The notes under the pieces were generated by a model. That model did no database searches, had not been told where the DNA came from, and saw only the letters and a program-made list of their open reading frames with translations. A program made the position numbers and the translations under genes. Shown piece by piece: positions 8,027-15,984 of a stretch of 64,000 nt of DNA. Location of the stretch: contig CAITZM010000156.1 in the NCBI GenBank assembly GCA_903896925.1, positions 1 through 64,000 of the forward strand, in the 5' to 3' direction. The stretch comes from an uncultured Lentisphaerota bacterium (GTDB lineage: Bacteria > Verrucomicrobiota > Kiritimatiellia > CAIQIC01). Position 1 is the first letter of the stretch, and every line of letters starts with the position of its first letter.

Positions 8027-9397
8027 ATGAATCATGTCTCGCTGAATCGGCGCAGTTTTCTGAAGTCGTCCGCGGCGGTGGCCGCGGGGTTGGCGTTGCC
8101 GTCGCTGGTCTCCTGTTCCACGCCCGGCCGCGCCCGGCGTCCGCCGCCGTCGCAGCGCATCAACCTGGCGATCATCGGCTTCGGCACCATCGCCCATTCA
8201 ACGACACCGAATTTCCTCAGCGACGACCGCGTCCAGATCGTGGCGATCGCCGACCCGGTCTCCGACCTGCCGAACTACAGCTACGCGGGCGAACTGCGCG
8301 GCGGCCGGCTCGTCGGCCAGAAGATCGTCGAGGCGCACTACGCGCAGCAGACCGCGGCCGGGAAGTTCAAGGGCTGCCGCGTCTACGAGGATTTCCGCGA
8401 GCTGCTCGCGCGCGAGGATGTGGATGCGATCAACATCTCGACGCCCGACCACTGGCACTGCGCCGTGGCGGTCTATGCGGCGCGCAAGGGCAAGCACATC
8501 TACGGCCAGAAGCCGCTCGCGCTGACGGTGGGCGAGGGGCGGCGCATCAGCGACGAGACCGTGCGCGCCGGCGTGACGTGGCAGACCGGCAGCCAGCAGC
8601 GCAGCGCGGAATATTTCCGCACCGCGGCGGAGTTCGTCCGCAACGGGCGCCTCGGGAAGATTCAGGGCATCAAGATCGGGCTGCCCGGCGGGCACAGCGA
8701 CTGGTCGCAGCTCGCGAAGCGCAACAAGCCGGAGACGCCGCCCAAGGAGCTGAACTACGACCTCTGGCTCGGCCCCGCGCCGGAACGGCCCTACATTCCC
8801 GCGCTGCTCCAGCTCAACTGGCGGCACAACTGGGACTTCTCCGGCGGGATGATCACCGACTGGGGCGCGCACCATGTGGACATCATGCAGTGGGCGCTCG
8901 GCATGGATGCCAGCGGGCCGGTGGCCATCGAGAACATCCGGGCCACGCTGCCGCCGCAGTCCGACCTCTACAACACGCCGACGGACTACACTTTCGACAT
9001 CGTCTATGCCAGCGGCATCCGCGCGAACGTCTCCAACGCGCATCCGAACGGGCTGCTGTTCGAAGGCGAGAACGGTCGCACGCTCTTCGTCAGCCGCGAG
9101 AAGCTGGAGATGAATCCGGCCGACCTGCGCAAGGAAAAGATCCGCGACAACGAGGTCCATCTCTACAAGAGCAAGCTCCACGAGCGGAATTTTGTGGACT
9201 GCATCTACGACGGCAAGCCGACGATCACGCCAGCGGAAGTCTCGCACCGCTCGATCACTGTCGGCCATCTGGCGAACATCGCGATCCGCCTCGGCCGCGA
9301 GCGCATCGCGTGGGATCCCGCCGCCGAAAAGGTGGTCAACGACCCGGCCGCCAACGCCATGCTCACGCGCCCGATGCGCGCCGCGTATGCGATCTGA
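8027..9397 (+). CDS. Tat-exported Gfo/Idh/MocA family oxidoreductase
   Basis: A 456-residue NAD(P)-dependent oxidoreductase of the glucose-fructose oxidoreductase/inositol dehydrogenase family. The start at 8027 follows AAAGGA and opens with a twin-arginine signal, NRRSFLKSSAAVAAG, with a lipobox-like LVSC. The Rossmann motif is INLAIIGFGTIA near residue 45; STPDHWHCAVAVYAARKGKH leads to GQKPLA near residue 160, the EKP-type lysine of the family. The C-terminal half has the usual NYDLWLGPAP and WDFSGGMITDWGAHHVD segments. Exported members of this family are common in polysaccharide-degrading PVC bacteria, acting on sugars in the periplasm; the exact substrate cannot be told from sequence. Confidence 0.93.
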   Translation: MNHVSLNRRSFLKSSAAVAAGLALPSLVSCSTPGRARRPPPSQRINLAIIGFGTIAHSTTPNFLSDDRVQIVAIADPVSDLPNYSYAGELRGGRLVGQKIVEAHYAQQTAAGKFKGCRVYEDFRELLAREDVDAINISTPDHWHCAVAVYAARKGKHIYGQKPLALTVGEGRRISDETVRAGVTWQTGSQQRSAEYFRTAAEFVRNGRLGKIQGIKIGLPGGHSDWSQLAKRNKPETPPKELNYDLWLGPAPERPYIPALLQLNWRHNWDFSGGMITDWGAHHVDIMQWALGMDASGPVAIENIRATLPPQSDLYNTPTDYTFDIVYASGIRANVSNAHPNGLLFEGENGRTLFVSREKLEMNPADLRKEKIRDNEVHLYKSKLHERNFVDCIYDGKPTITPAEVSHRSITVGHLANIAIRLGRERIAWDPAAEKVVNDPAANAMLTRPMRAAYAI

Positions 9398-9472
9398 GGA
9401 GGCGGGTTTTGTGCGTAGGATCTTGATGCCAGGCAGGACCTGAGCATTGCTGCTATGGTGGAAAGCCGCCGC

Positions 9473-9498
9473 CGACGGCGGTCACAGACCGCCGCTAC
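9473..9498 (-). repeat. GTAG-headed REP-like palindrome
   Basis: CGGCGGTCACAGACCGCCG followed by CTAC: on the minus strand this is GTAG plus a GC-rich hairpin. The same hairpin recurs inside the gene at 56085 (57040-57105). Confidence 0.7.
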
Positions 9499-9532
9499 AG
9501 CAGGCCTTCACTTTTCATAAACAACTGACGCC

Positions 9533-10906
9533 ATGAACGACCGACAAACGAAGAACGCACCCGGAACGCCGCCTGACCCTGCGCCGGCGGCGCGCACGGC
9601 CGCGCTGGCGGTGGTGCTGGATGTCCTGTTTTTTGCGGCCCTGCTCGGCTTGCCTGGTGCCTGGCTGCATCTCACCGAGCCCGTGGGCTGGAAACAGATG
9701 GCGTGCGTGTTGGGCCTCCTGTTGCTGCTGCGGTTCTGGCTCCGGCAACGGCGCGCGGCCGCGCGGGGCCTGCTGGAGCGGCCCGGCTTCCAGAAAATCA
9801 TCCTGGCGCTGGGCTCGGTCTTTTTCTTCATCGCGGCCTTCGAGACCGTCCTGGCGCTCGCAGGCGTCAAGCCGAACCTGCCGCCGGTCATCTTCCAGGG
9901 AAAAGATGAGTATAACCGCAAGATCATTGTGGAGACCCTCCCGGACCCGGAGCTGCTCTGGCGCTTTATGCCGGGCGGCACGTTCCAAGGCGCGCCCGTC
10001 AACCGGCTGGGCTTTCGGGATCGCGAAGTGGAGCCGGCCAAGGCGCCCGGCACGCGGCGGGTGCTCTGCCTCGGTTGTTCGGTCACCGCGCAGGGCCTGC
10101 CGGGCTATCCGCAGTATCTCCACGAAAGGTTGCAGGCCGCGCCACCCACAGCGGAGCGCTGGGAGGCCCTGAACCTTGGGGTGCACGGCTATTCCTCGCT
10201 GCAAGGGCTGCGGCTGTTCCAGCGCATGCAGCCGCTGCTCAAGCCGGACGTGGTCACCATCTTCTTCGGGTGGAACGATCATTGGCTGTCCTTCCAATCG
10301 GATCGCTCGCAGCTGGCGGTCCACATGAGCCCGTGGCTGGGCCGGCTGTACAGTCCGTGGCAGACCAAGCGCATTTTCACGTTTCTCTCCACCCTGGCGA
10401 AGCCGTCCCAGCGGTGGAAGCCGGGGCCCGATAACCGCGCGCCGCGGGTGCCGCCGGACGCCTACCGCGAGACGCTCGGCGAGCTGGTCGCCGCTGTGCG
10501 TGCAGCGGGGGCCGTGCCCGTGCTCATCACCGCTCCGCGCCGGGCTCAAAAGCCGGAGCTGTTCGACAAGGCCTATGCCCGGTCCATGGCCGAGGCCGAA
10601 CAGATGCACGACCGCTATGTGGACCTAACGCGGGATGCGGCGCGGCAGCAGCACGTGACCTTGCTGGACCTGGCGCAGCTGTTGGCCGGGCCGGAATGCG
10701 ACCGGTTCTTTGCGCCCGACGGCATTCACTTTGACCTCTATGCGAAGGAACAGGCGATCCACCAGCAGGTGTCGCCCGACTGGCAGCCGGGTTTGAACCG
10801 TGTGGCCACAGAACTTCATCACACCCTGCAGCAGCTGGTCGCCGGCGACGAATGGAAAAACAAAGTGCGGCAGGACGGCACCGTCAAGGTCGTCCCGCGC
10901 AATTAG
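9533..10906 (+). CDS. Membrane-anchored SGNH hydrolase-fold protein
   Basis: A 457-residue protein with two or three N-terminal membrane helices (LAVVLDVLFFAALLGLP, ACVLGLLLLLRFW, IILALGSVFFFIAAFETVL) and a large domain of the SGNH/GDSL fold. Block I reads LCLGCSVTAQG, so the usual GDS is GCS with nucleophile Ser183; block III is FFGWNDHW; the Asp-His pair is APDGIHFD near residue 400. The family includes acyl/acetyl esterases of polysaccharides. The position of the domain after the helices suggests it faces the periplasm. Neighbours do not define a pathway. Exact substrate unknown. Confidence 0.8.
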   Translation: MNDRQTKNAPGTPPDPAPAARTAALAVVLDVLFFAALLGLPGAWLHLTEPVGWKQMACVLGLLLLLRFWLRQRRAAARGLLERPGFQKIILALGSVFFFIAAFETVLALAGVKPNLPPVIFQGKDEYNRKIIVETLPDPELLWRFMPGGTFQGAPVNRLGFRDREVEPAKAPGTRRVLCLGCSVTAQGLPGYPQYLHERLQAAPPTAERWEALNLGVHGYSSLQGLRLFQRMQPLLKPDVVTIFFGWNDHWLSFQSDRSQLAVHMSPWLGRLYSPWQTKRIFTFLSTLAKPSQRWKPGPDNRAPRVPPDAYRETLGELVAAVRAAGAVPVLITAPRRAQKPELFDKAYARSMAEAEQMHDRYVDLTRDAARQQHVTLLDLAQLLAGPECDRFFAPDGIHFDLYAKEQAIHQQVSPDWQPGLNRVATELHHTLQQLVAGDEWKNKVRQDGTVKVVPRN

Positions 10907-10988
10907 CGGCAAGTCCGGATCGACAGCCGTAACTGTGGGCGGGCGGGTTTTTTCGCGCCAGCTTTCCATGGTGGGCAGCGTCTTGTTC

Positions 10989-11095
10989 GCCGCGTGAGGT
11001 CACGCGGCCTACAACAGGCGGCTTGGTTGTAGGCCCGGTCACCTGACCGGGCGTATCCGGCTCCGGTAATCCGTGTAATCTGTGAAATCTGTGGA
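10989..11095. repeat. BIME-like repeat pair plus ATCTGTG repeat
   Basis: Two GTAG-headed hairpins with heads facing inward (CTAC at 11009, GTAG at 11029; second hairpin CCCGGTCACCTGACCGGG), followed at 11066-11095 by a tandem of AATC(C/T)GTG-type units (GTAATCCGTGTAATCTGTG), a repeat type common between genes in environmental PVC genomes. Nothing else is seen in this gap. Confidence 0.7.
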
Positions 11096-11133
11096 TGGTT
11101 GTTCTGCTGCGGTTCGCGGGGCTGGAAAGCGGC

Positions 11134-11913
11134 CTATTTGTGCTTCGAGCCGGTCTTGGTCCAATCTTCCTCGAACCAGGTGAGGGCCTTGTCGATGCTG
11201 TCCGGCGGGGCCACGATGTGGCCGCCGGGGAAGTGGAAGATCTTGGTCCGGCAGTTGCGGCGGCGCAGGGCGGCGCTGTCGCCGGCGAGCCACTCGTTGG
11301 CGTTCTTGTCGTTGTCGCCGTTCAGCATGGCGACGGCCATGCCTTTGCAATATTTCTTGTTCTGGTTCTCCCGTCCGCCCAGCCAGCCGCCGAAGGCCAG
11401 GATGCCCGCGAACGTTTCTTTCCGGCGCGAGCTGATGTCGTAGGCGCGCTCGGCCCCGCCCGACATGCCGCCAAGATAGATGCGATTGGTCTGGCAGGGG
11501 ATCGACAGCAGGATGTCATGGAGGACCTCGTCCTCCATGGCATTCTGCTCCTTCATCTTGATGCCGTCCTTCTCCATGCTGTTCTTCAGCTTGTCGCAGC
11601 CCACCGCCAGCCAGCCGGCCTTTTCGGCCGAGGCCTTCACCGAACCCAGCAGGCCGCTGCCGGAGCCGCCGGGGCTGAAGACGATCACGATGGGCGGCGG
11701 CTTCGCTGTGGTGAAGGTCGTGGGCACATAGACGTGATAGGTCATCTCGTGCGGGCCCGCCGCCGTGCGCTTGAGCACCTTGCCGGGCGACAGCTCTGCC
11801 ACCACCTCCGGTCGCCCGGCGCCGGTAAAAGCCAGCGCCTTGGTTTCGGTGGCGGTGCCCGCGCGACAGATTCCACCCAGCACCAGCATCGTCACCCAAA
11901 CGGATCGATTCAT
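11134..11913 (-). CDS. Secreted alpha/beta hydrolase (esterase/feruloyl-esterase-like)
   Basis: A 259-residue protein with a Sec signal (MNRSVWVTMLVLGGICRAG). The start at 11913 has GGGAAGGAAC upstream. The fold is the alpha/beta hydrolase type of PHB-depolymerase/acetyl-xylan esterase relatives: MTYHVYVPTTF, oxyanion-loop PIVIVFSPGGSGSG, nucleophile elbow GGMSGGAERA with Ser151, acid near MLNGDNDKNAN, and the histidine in FHFPGGHIVAPP. It probably releases acyl groups from plant or algal material in the periplasm or outside; the leaving group is unknown. Confidence 0.82.
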   Translation of the reverse strand: MNRSVWVTMLVLGGICRAGTATETKALAFTGAGRPEVVAELSPGKVLKRTAAGPHEMTYHVYVPTTFTTAKPPPIVIVFSPGGSGSGLLGSVKASAEKAGWLAVGCDKLKNSMEKDGIKMKEQNAMEDEVLHDILLSIPCQTNRIYLGGMSGGAERAYDISSRRKETFAGILAFGGWLGGRENQNKKYCKGMAVAMLNGDNDKNANEWLAGDSAALRRRNCRTKIFHFPGGHIVAPPDSIDKALTWFEEDWTKTGSKHK

Positions 11914-12347
11914 GTGAAGTTCCTTCCCTTGTACCCAGCACTCCCGCTGCGGCAGTTTAGAAAGCAGCTGATATTTTTCCAAGGCTTGATATTGCGCTAA
12001 GAACGGGGGCGGAGTGCCTGACGGGAAGCTGCGCGTACGCTCCACGGTTGTTCGTCGAAAAAACGAGGTGCTTCGCGCAGACACCTAGCTGGGAGCGGCG
12101 GTCCCGCCGCGGCGGGACCGCTGCAGAGGAGGCGTCGGGCGAGGGTGTTGCACACGGGTCTGCGGCCATGGCCTGGCGATTCCACTCTGAGGGGCGGTGA
12201 GGACACCGCCCCTCCCGGTTAGTCAGACAATCCGGCAGCCAACCGCCTCGTTTGGCGATGAGCATAGGATGGACACCGACTGGCACCCACACGATACCGG
12301 CTTCCATTCTTGGTGCATTATCCAAGCCTCGGAACATACCCGCCGGA
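11914..12347. repeat. Intergenic region with palindromes
   Basis: No gene is seen in these 434 bases. They hold a half copy of the TTTTCCAAGGCTTG motif near 11975, a perfect 24-bp GC palindrome at 12098-12121 (GCGGTCCCGCCG and its complement), a hairpin GGGGCGGTG...CACCGCCCC near 12192-12213 and a degenerate CCAAGCCTCGGAA near 12322. The last could act as a terminator for the glycosidase gene that precedes on the minus strand. Confidence 0.5.
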
Positions 12348-15092
12348 TCAGAATTTCAGCGGCGCGCCGAGGGTGATGACCGTCAGCTTGGCGGCGCCAC
12401 CTTCCGCGGCGCGGAGGTCGACCCGGCTGGCCCCGTTGGGTAAGTGCGGCACGCGGCCGGCGGGGCGGATGGACTGGAGCAGCTGGCCTTGCTTGTCGAA
12501 GACGCGGAGGTCGCCGCCGTCGCGGAATTCGGCGTAATCATCCGTGCCCAGATCCACCGGTAGCGTCATTTTTTCCGTGCCGATTTCCAGCACCGGCTGC
12601 TTGAGCGGCGCGTCCAGTTCGGCCAACGCTTCGACCTGTGCGATGGCGCACGCGCCGCCGCCGCGCATCCAGCGCAGGTTGAGCGCGACGATGCCGCGAT
12701 AGTTGAACCCGTACATCGCCGCCTTGAAGGCATAGTTGGCCGGTGCCGGCCGGAACTCCGGTAGCATCCGCCCGGTGGTCGGCTCGGGAATGATGACCGT
12801 GCGTTCGCCGACGAAGTCGAGGTCAACGTAGTAGTCGCGGTAGACCTTTCCGCCGACCTCGAGCTGGAGATTGAGCACGGGCGGCGGCTGGCCGGCAGGC
12901 GGCACGCTCGTCACATTCAGGCGTACGGAGAGCGCGCGGTGGTGCAGCAGGTCGAGCGGTTGGCCCGCGGTGCCGGTCGCGGCGGGCGCGGTCTGGCCGA
13001 CCATGAAGACGCTGAACTGGTCGCCGACGGGCTTGGTGAACTCGATGCGCGCGGCGAGCGCGCCGGGCATCGCAGCGCGCTTGTCCGGTGGCGGCAGCTG
13101 CAAGGGTGTCGCGGCGTGCAGCAGGACGCGGTTGGTCGCCGCGCCCGGCGGGGCGAGCGCAGGCACACACTGCAGGCGGAACTGGAGCGGCTGAGCGGCG
13201 AAGGCATTGGTGCTGGTGCAGTCGCCGCCGGCGGCGATGCGCGCGGTGTCGTAACGGATCGGCAGGAAGGCGTTGCCGACGCGGTGCCATTCGCCGGTGG
13301 TGAGCTGTTCGCGCACCGCAGCCGATACGCCGGTACCCAGGCGCAGGCGTTCGTAGCTGCCGAGCAGTTGCAACATCTCTTCCGTGCGACCGTTCTGTTT
13401 GAGCGCGGTCAGGTGGGTTTCAAGTGCGACCGAGGAGTCGAGCGCGAGCATGCGGATGGCATAGAACTCGACCTCGTCCGGCGTCGTCGCGGGCTGGTGC
13501 GGCGCCCAGGCGAGGAAGCCCCACCAGCCGAGGTCGGCGGGCATGAAGCTGTTGTGGTAGGAGCGCCACGAGTCGGCGATCTTGTGCCAGTCGAGATATT
13601 GCTTGGGCGCGACGGCGGCGAAGTCGTCGCACTCGCCGCGCGCGAACCAGTGCCAGGTCCACGGCGTGCCGCCGGAGCCCTGCACGAGCAGCGGCCGCCG
13701 CACCCGCTCGCAGATGTCGCGCTGCTGCTGGCTGACCCAGTACCAGGAGGGGCCGTTCGCGCTGTTGCACTCGCCGCCGTCGAAATAGATCATATCGAAG
13801 CCGCAGCGGTTGATGACGCCCGCGATCCGCTCGCTAACTTCGGTCTTGAGCGTCGTGCGCAGGTCCACGAGATAGGAGCCGTAGCGCTCGACGAGGTGGT
13901 GGATGGGCGCGCCGGCCTTGTGCGGCGCGGCCTTGGTGCCCGCGAAGCCGCGGAGGCATTTGAGAAAGGTGTTCGTCCCCGCGCCGCCGATGGCGCGGTA
14001 TTGGATCAGCTCGTCATCGATCTGGATGTCGAAGCCGGCCTTGCGGTCGCCATAGTACGCTCCCTCGGTGGGGAAGCTGGCCAGCGGCGCGGTCGCGGCG
14101 ATTTCCTTCTCCTTGGCGTCCAGGTCGGCGGCGAGCGTCGCGTGGTCGTCCTTGAGCAGGCGCGGGTCCGGCTTGGGCCGCACGAGCGGATCGGTCTTGC
14201 TGACGAAGCTGGTCAGCATGTGCATGCCCACCTTGAGCCCGGCGGCGTGGCACTTGTCGATGACGGCCTTCAGGCTCTCCTCGCCGCGCGGGAATTTGTT
14301 GGTGTTGATCGGATAGGAGCCTAGCGAGAGCGACCACGTGCCGGAGTAGGTCACGATATAGCCGAAGCCGCCGAGCTTGGCGTAGCGGATCGTCTCGTCA
14401 GCGTTCGTCTCGGTCAGATCGGAGAAGAAATAGCCCGTACGCACATCCTGCGATTGCTTGGCCCACGCGCCGGAAAGCTGCGGCGAGGGCAGGCCACAGG
14501 CTTTCTCGACCGCCTGGACCTGCGCCAGCAACCGCGCCGGGGGCGTGGCCACCAAGGCGACGCCCTGGCCCTCGAGCCCAAACTCGCGATGGAGCGTGGC
14601 CGTGATCCGGTTGCCGCCGGCCACCACATGGACGCAGTCGGAGAGGCTGAGCAGGGCGACGGCGAACCGCTCGTCCCAGAGCGCGCCGAGCCAGCTGCCG
14701 TTGCGCTTGAGCGGCTTCAGGTTCACGTGCGCCAGCTCCAGCGAGTCCACCTCGGCATCGCTCAGCTTCACGAGCTGAAGCTTGATGAAATCCGGCTGCG
14801 CAGAAATTTTCAAATCGGCCGACACGCACGAGGTGCCGAACTCGGCGTGATAGTTTTCGCCGGCGCGCGCCAGCGCGGTGGCGGCGAAGGTGGCGCCGTT
14901 TTTCTTGATGGAAAAGAAGGCCGCCGGTTTGCCGGCGAGCCATTCTGCGCCGTCAGCTTTGTCGCGCAGGCTCGAGCAGGAGCCGCGGTCATCAAGCGCA
15001 AACCGGGCCGTCGCGGTCTCGAAGACGAACTCTTCCGCCCGCGCCGCCGCCAGCAGCGCGAGCCCGATCGCCAAGGTGGTGCAGATTTTCAT
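12348..15092 (-). CDS. Secreted (beta/alpha)8 glycosidase-like protein, family unassigned
   Basis: A 914-residue exported protein (signal MKICTTLAIGLALLAAARA, start at 15092; ATG 15098 is also possible). Residues about 20-200 form a beta domain like those before the barrel in GH36/GH97-type enzymes. Residues 220-560 look like a TIM barrel: KLGGFGYIVTYSGTW, AAGLKVGMHMLTSFV, CGFDMIYFDGGECNSANG (likely catalytic aspartate) and MPADLGWWGFLAWAP. The C-terminal 300 residues are beta-rich with a galactose-binding-like look. I could not place it in a CAZy family. Its signal resembles that of the next upstream gene. A carbohydrate substrate is inferred. Confidence 0.75.
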   Translation of the reverse strand: MKICTTLAIGLALLAAARAEEFVFETATARFALDDRGSCSSLRDKADGAEWLAGKPAAFFSIKKNGATFAATALARAGENYHAEFGTSCVSADLKISAQPDFIKLQLVKLSDAEVDSLELAHVNLKPLKRNGSWLGALWDERFAVALLSLSDCVHVVAGGNRITATLHREFGLEGQGVALVATPPARLLAQVQAVEKACGLPSPQLSGAWAKQSQDVRTGYFFSDLTETNADETIRYAKLGGFGYIVTYSGTWSLSLGSYPINTNKFPRGEESLKAVIDKCHAAGLKVGMHMLTSFVSKTDPLVRPKPDPRLLKDDHATLAADLDAKEKEIAATAPLASFPTEGAYYGDRKAGFDIQIDDELIQYRAIGGAGTNTFLKCLRGFAGTKAAPHKAGAPIHHLVERYGSYLVDLRTTLKTEVSERIAGVINRCGFDMIYFDGGECNSANGPSWYWVSQQQRDICERVRRPLLVQGSGGTPWTWHWFARGECDDFAAVAPKQYLDWHKIADSWRSYHNSFMPADLGWWGFLAWAPHQPATTPDEVEFYAIRMLALDSSVALETHLTALKQNGRTEEMLQLLGSYERLRLGTGVSAAVREQLTTGEWHRVGNAFLPIRYDTARIAAGGDCTSTNAFAAQPLQFRLQCVPALAPPGAATNRVLLHAATPLQLPPPDKRAAMPGALAARIEFTKPVGDQFSVFMVGQTAPAATGTAGQPLDLLHHRALSVRLNVTSVPPAGQPPPVLNLQLEVGGKVYRDYYVDLDFVGERTVIIPEPTTGRMLPEFRPAPANYAFKAAMYGFNYRGIVALNLRWMRGGGACAIAQVEALAELDAPLKQPVLEIGTEKMTLPVDLGTDDYAEFRDGGDLRVFDKQGQLLQSIRPAGRVPHLPNGASRVDLRAAEGGAAKLTVITLGAPLKF

Positions 15093-15224
15093 AAGCATGA
15101 CGCCAGCATAGCGGAGAAGACGCGATGCTGGAAGCGAAACGGAAGATGGCAAATGGTGAATGGCGGAAGGTCGTCAGTTGTCAGTGGTCAGTTGTGATCT
15201 GTTATTGGCCATGGACCGCATGGC

Positions 15225-15473
15225 TCACGGCCGCAGTACGCGGTTGGTGGCATGGCTCACGTTGAAGTTGCTTGCCAACATGTCGGGCGTGAATTTTTGG
15301 GCCACGCCGTTGTTGAAGACTACCAGCACACTTCTGCGCCCAAACGGCGGATCATCGCTCAACTGCTCGACACCTTTGAATTCAGCCAGCGAGTTGATCC
15401 TCAAATTACGAGTGAAGAGCAAGGGCATCTGGTCGGAATCGGAATCTTTCAGGTCCGCTGCAACGCACCACGC
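15225..15473 (-). pseudogene. C-terminal fragment of a DUF4190-type protein
   Basis: The 82 residues encoded here, from AWCVAADLKDSDSDQ to ATNRVLRP, align without gaps to the C-terminus of the intact protein at 20246-21022, with about 60 of 82 identical by eye. The membrane N-terminus of the intact protein is absent. Upstream sequence in frame is REP-like and composite repeat DNA, so the open frame that continues there is not a gene. It is most likely a duplicated and truncated copy. Confidence 0.75.
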
Positions 15474-15547
15474 GCTGACTTTCCAAGGGATGGAAATTCT
15501 GCCACAAAGGAAAGGGCGGGTGTTCGGTGGGGGTACGCCGCGGCTGG

Positions 15548-15627
15548 CCGCGTACTGACGAACGCGGCTACAACCATCGGATGCCGCGTACGTTTTTGCT
15601 GTAGCCGCACTCGTGAGAGTGCGGCCC
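15548..15627. repeat. BIME-like pair of GTAG hairpins
   Basis: CGCGTACTGACGAACGCGG then CTAC (15568-15571), and GTAG (15601-15604) then CCGCACTCGTGAGAGTGCGG; heads face inward across a 29-base spacer. A sister pair with nearly the same hairpins lies at 50666-50743. Confidence 0.75.
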
Positions 15628-15680
15628 ACCCACACCGCAACAAAAGCTTCTAATGTTTGGGGGCAGAGGGGTTCCAGTTT

Positions 15681-15979
15681 CCAAGCCTCCTGAAAACCGC
15701 AGCTGGGTCGCTGGCCTGGTTGCTTCGGGGCGGCGGCACTCCTGCCGCCGAAGCAGCCCCAATCCTCTACGAACTTGCACGCGCAACCAGCGCAAGGCCT
15801 GCGCATGGCGTTCTATCCACGGCGGCAGGAGTGCCGCCGCTCCGGGCAAGTCCTGTCGGGTCGCGCGGCGCACGAAACAGTGCAGGTTGCACCATAAGGC
15901 AACCACCGGTGCCTACGCGGGTGGAAAGCCGCTGCCGGCTGTAGGTGCTCTGGCCAAATGCGGTTTTCAGGAGGCTTTG
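15681..15979. repeat. Composite element of nested inverted repeats
   Basis: Outer arms at 15681-15701 (CCAAGCCTCCTGAAAACCGC...) and 15959-15979 match in 20 of 21 positions as inverted repeats. Inside are inner arms CGGCGGCACTCCTGCCGCCG (15731-15750) and its complement (15820-15839). A related element lies at 50845-51063. No coding capacity is seen, so a MITE-like origin is possible. Confidence 0.6.
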
Positions 15980-15984
15980 AAAAC

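Noticed and set aside
15474..15806. N-terminal extension of the frame leading into the DUF4190-type fragment
   Set aside because: The extension translates REP-like hairpins and part of the composite element, with no match to the intact protein.
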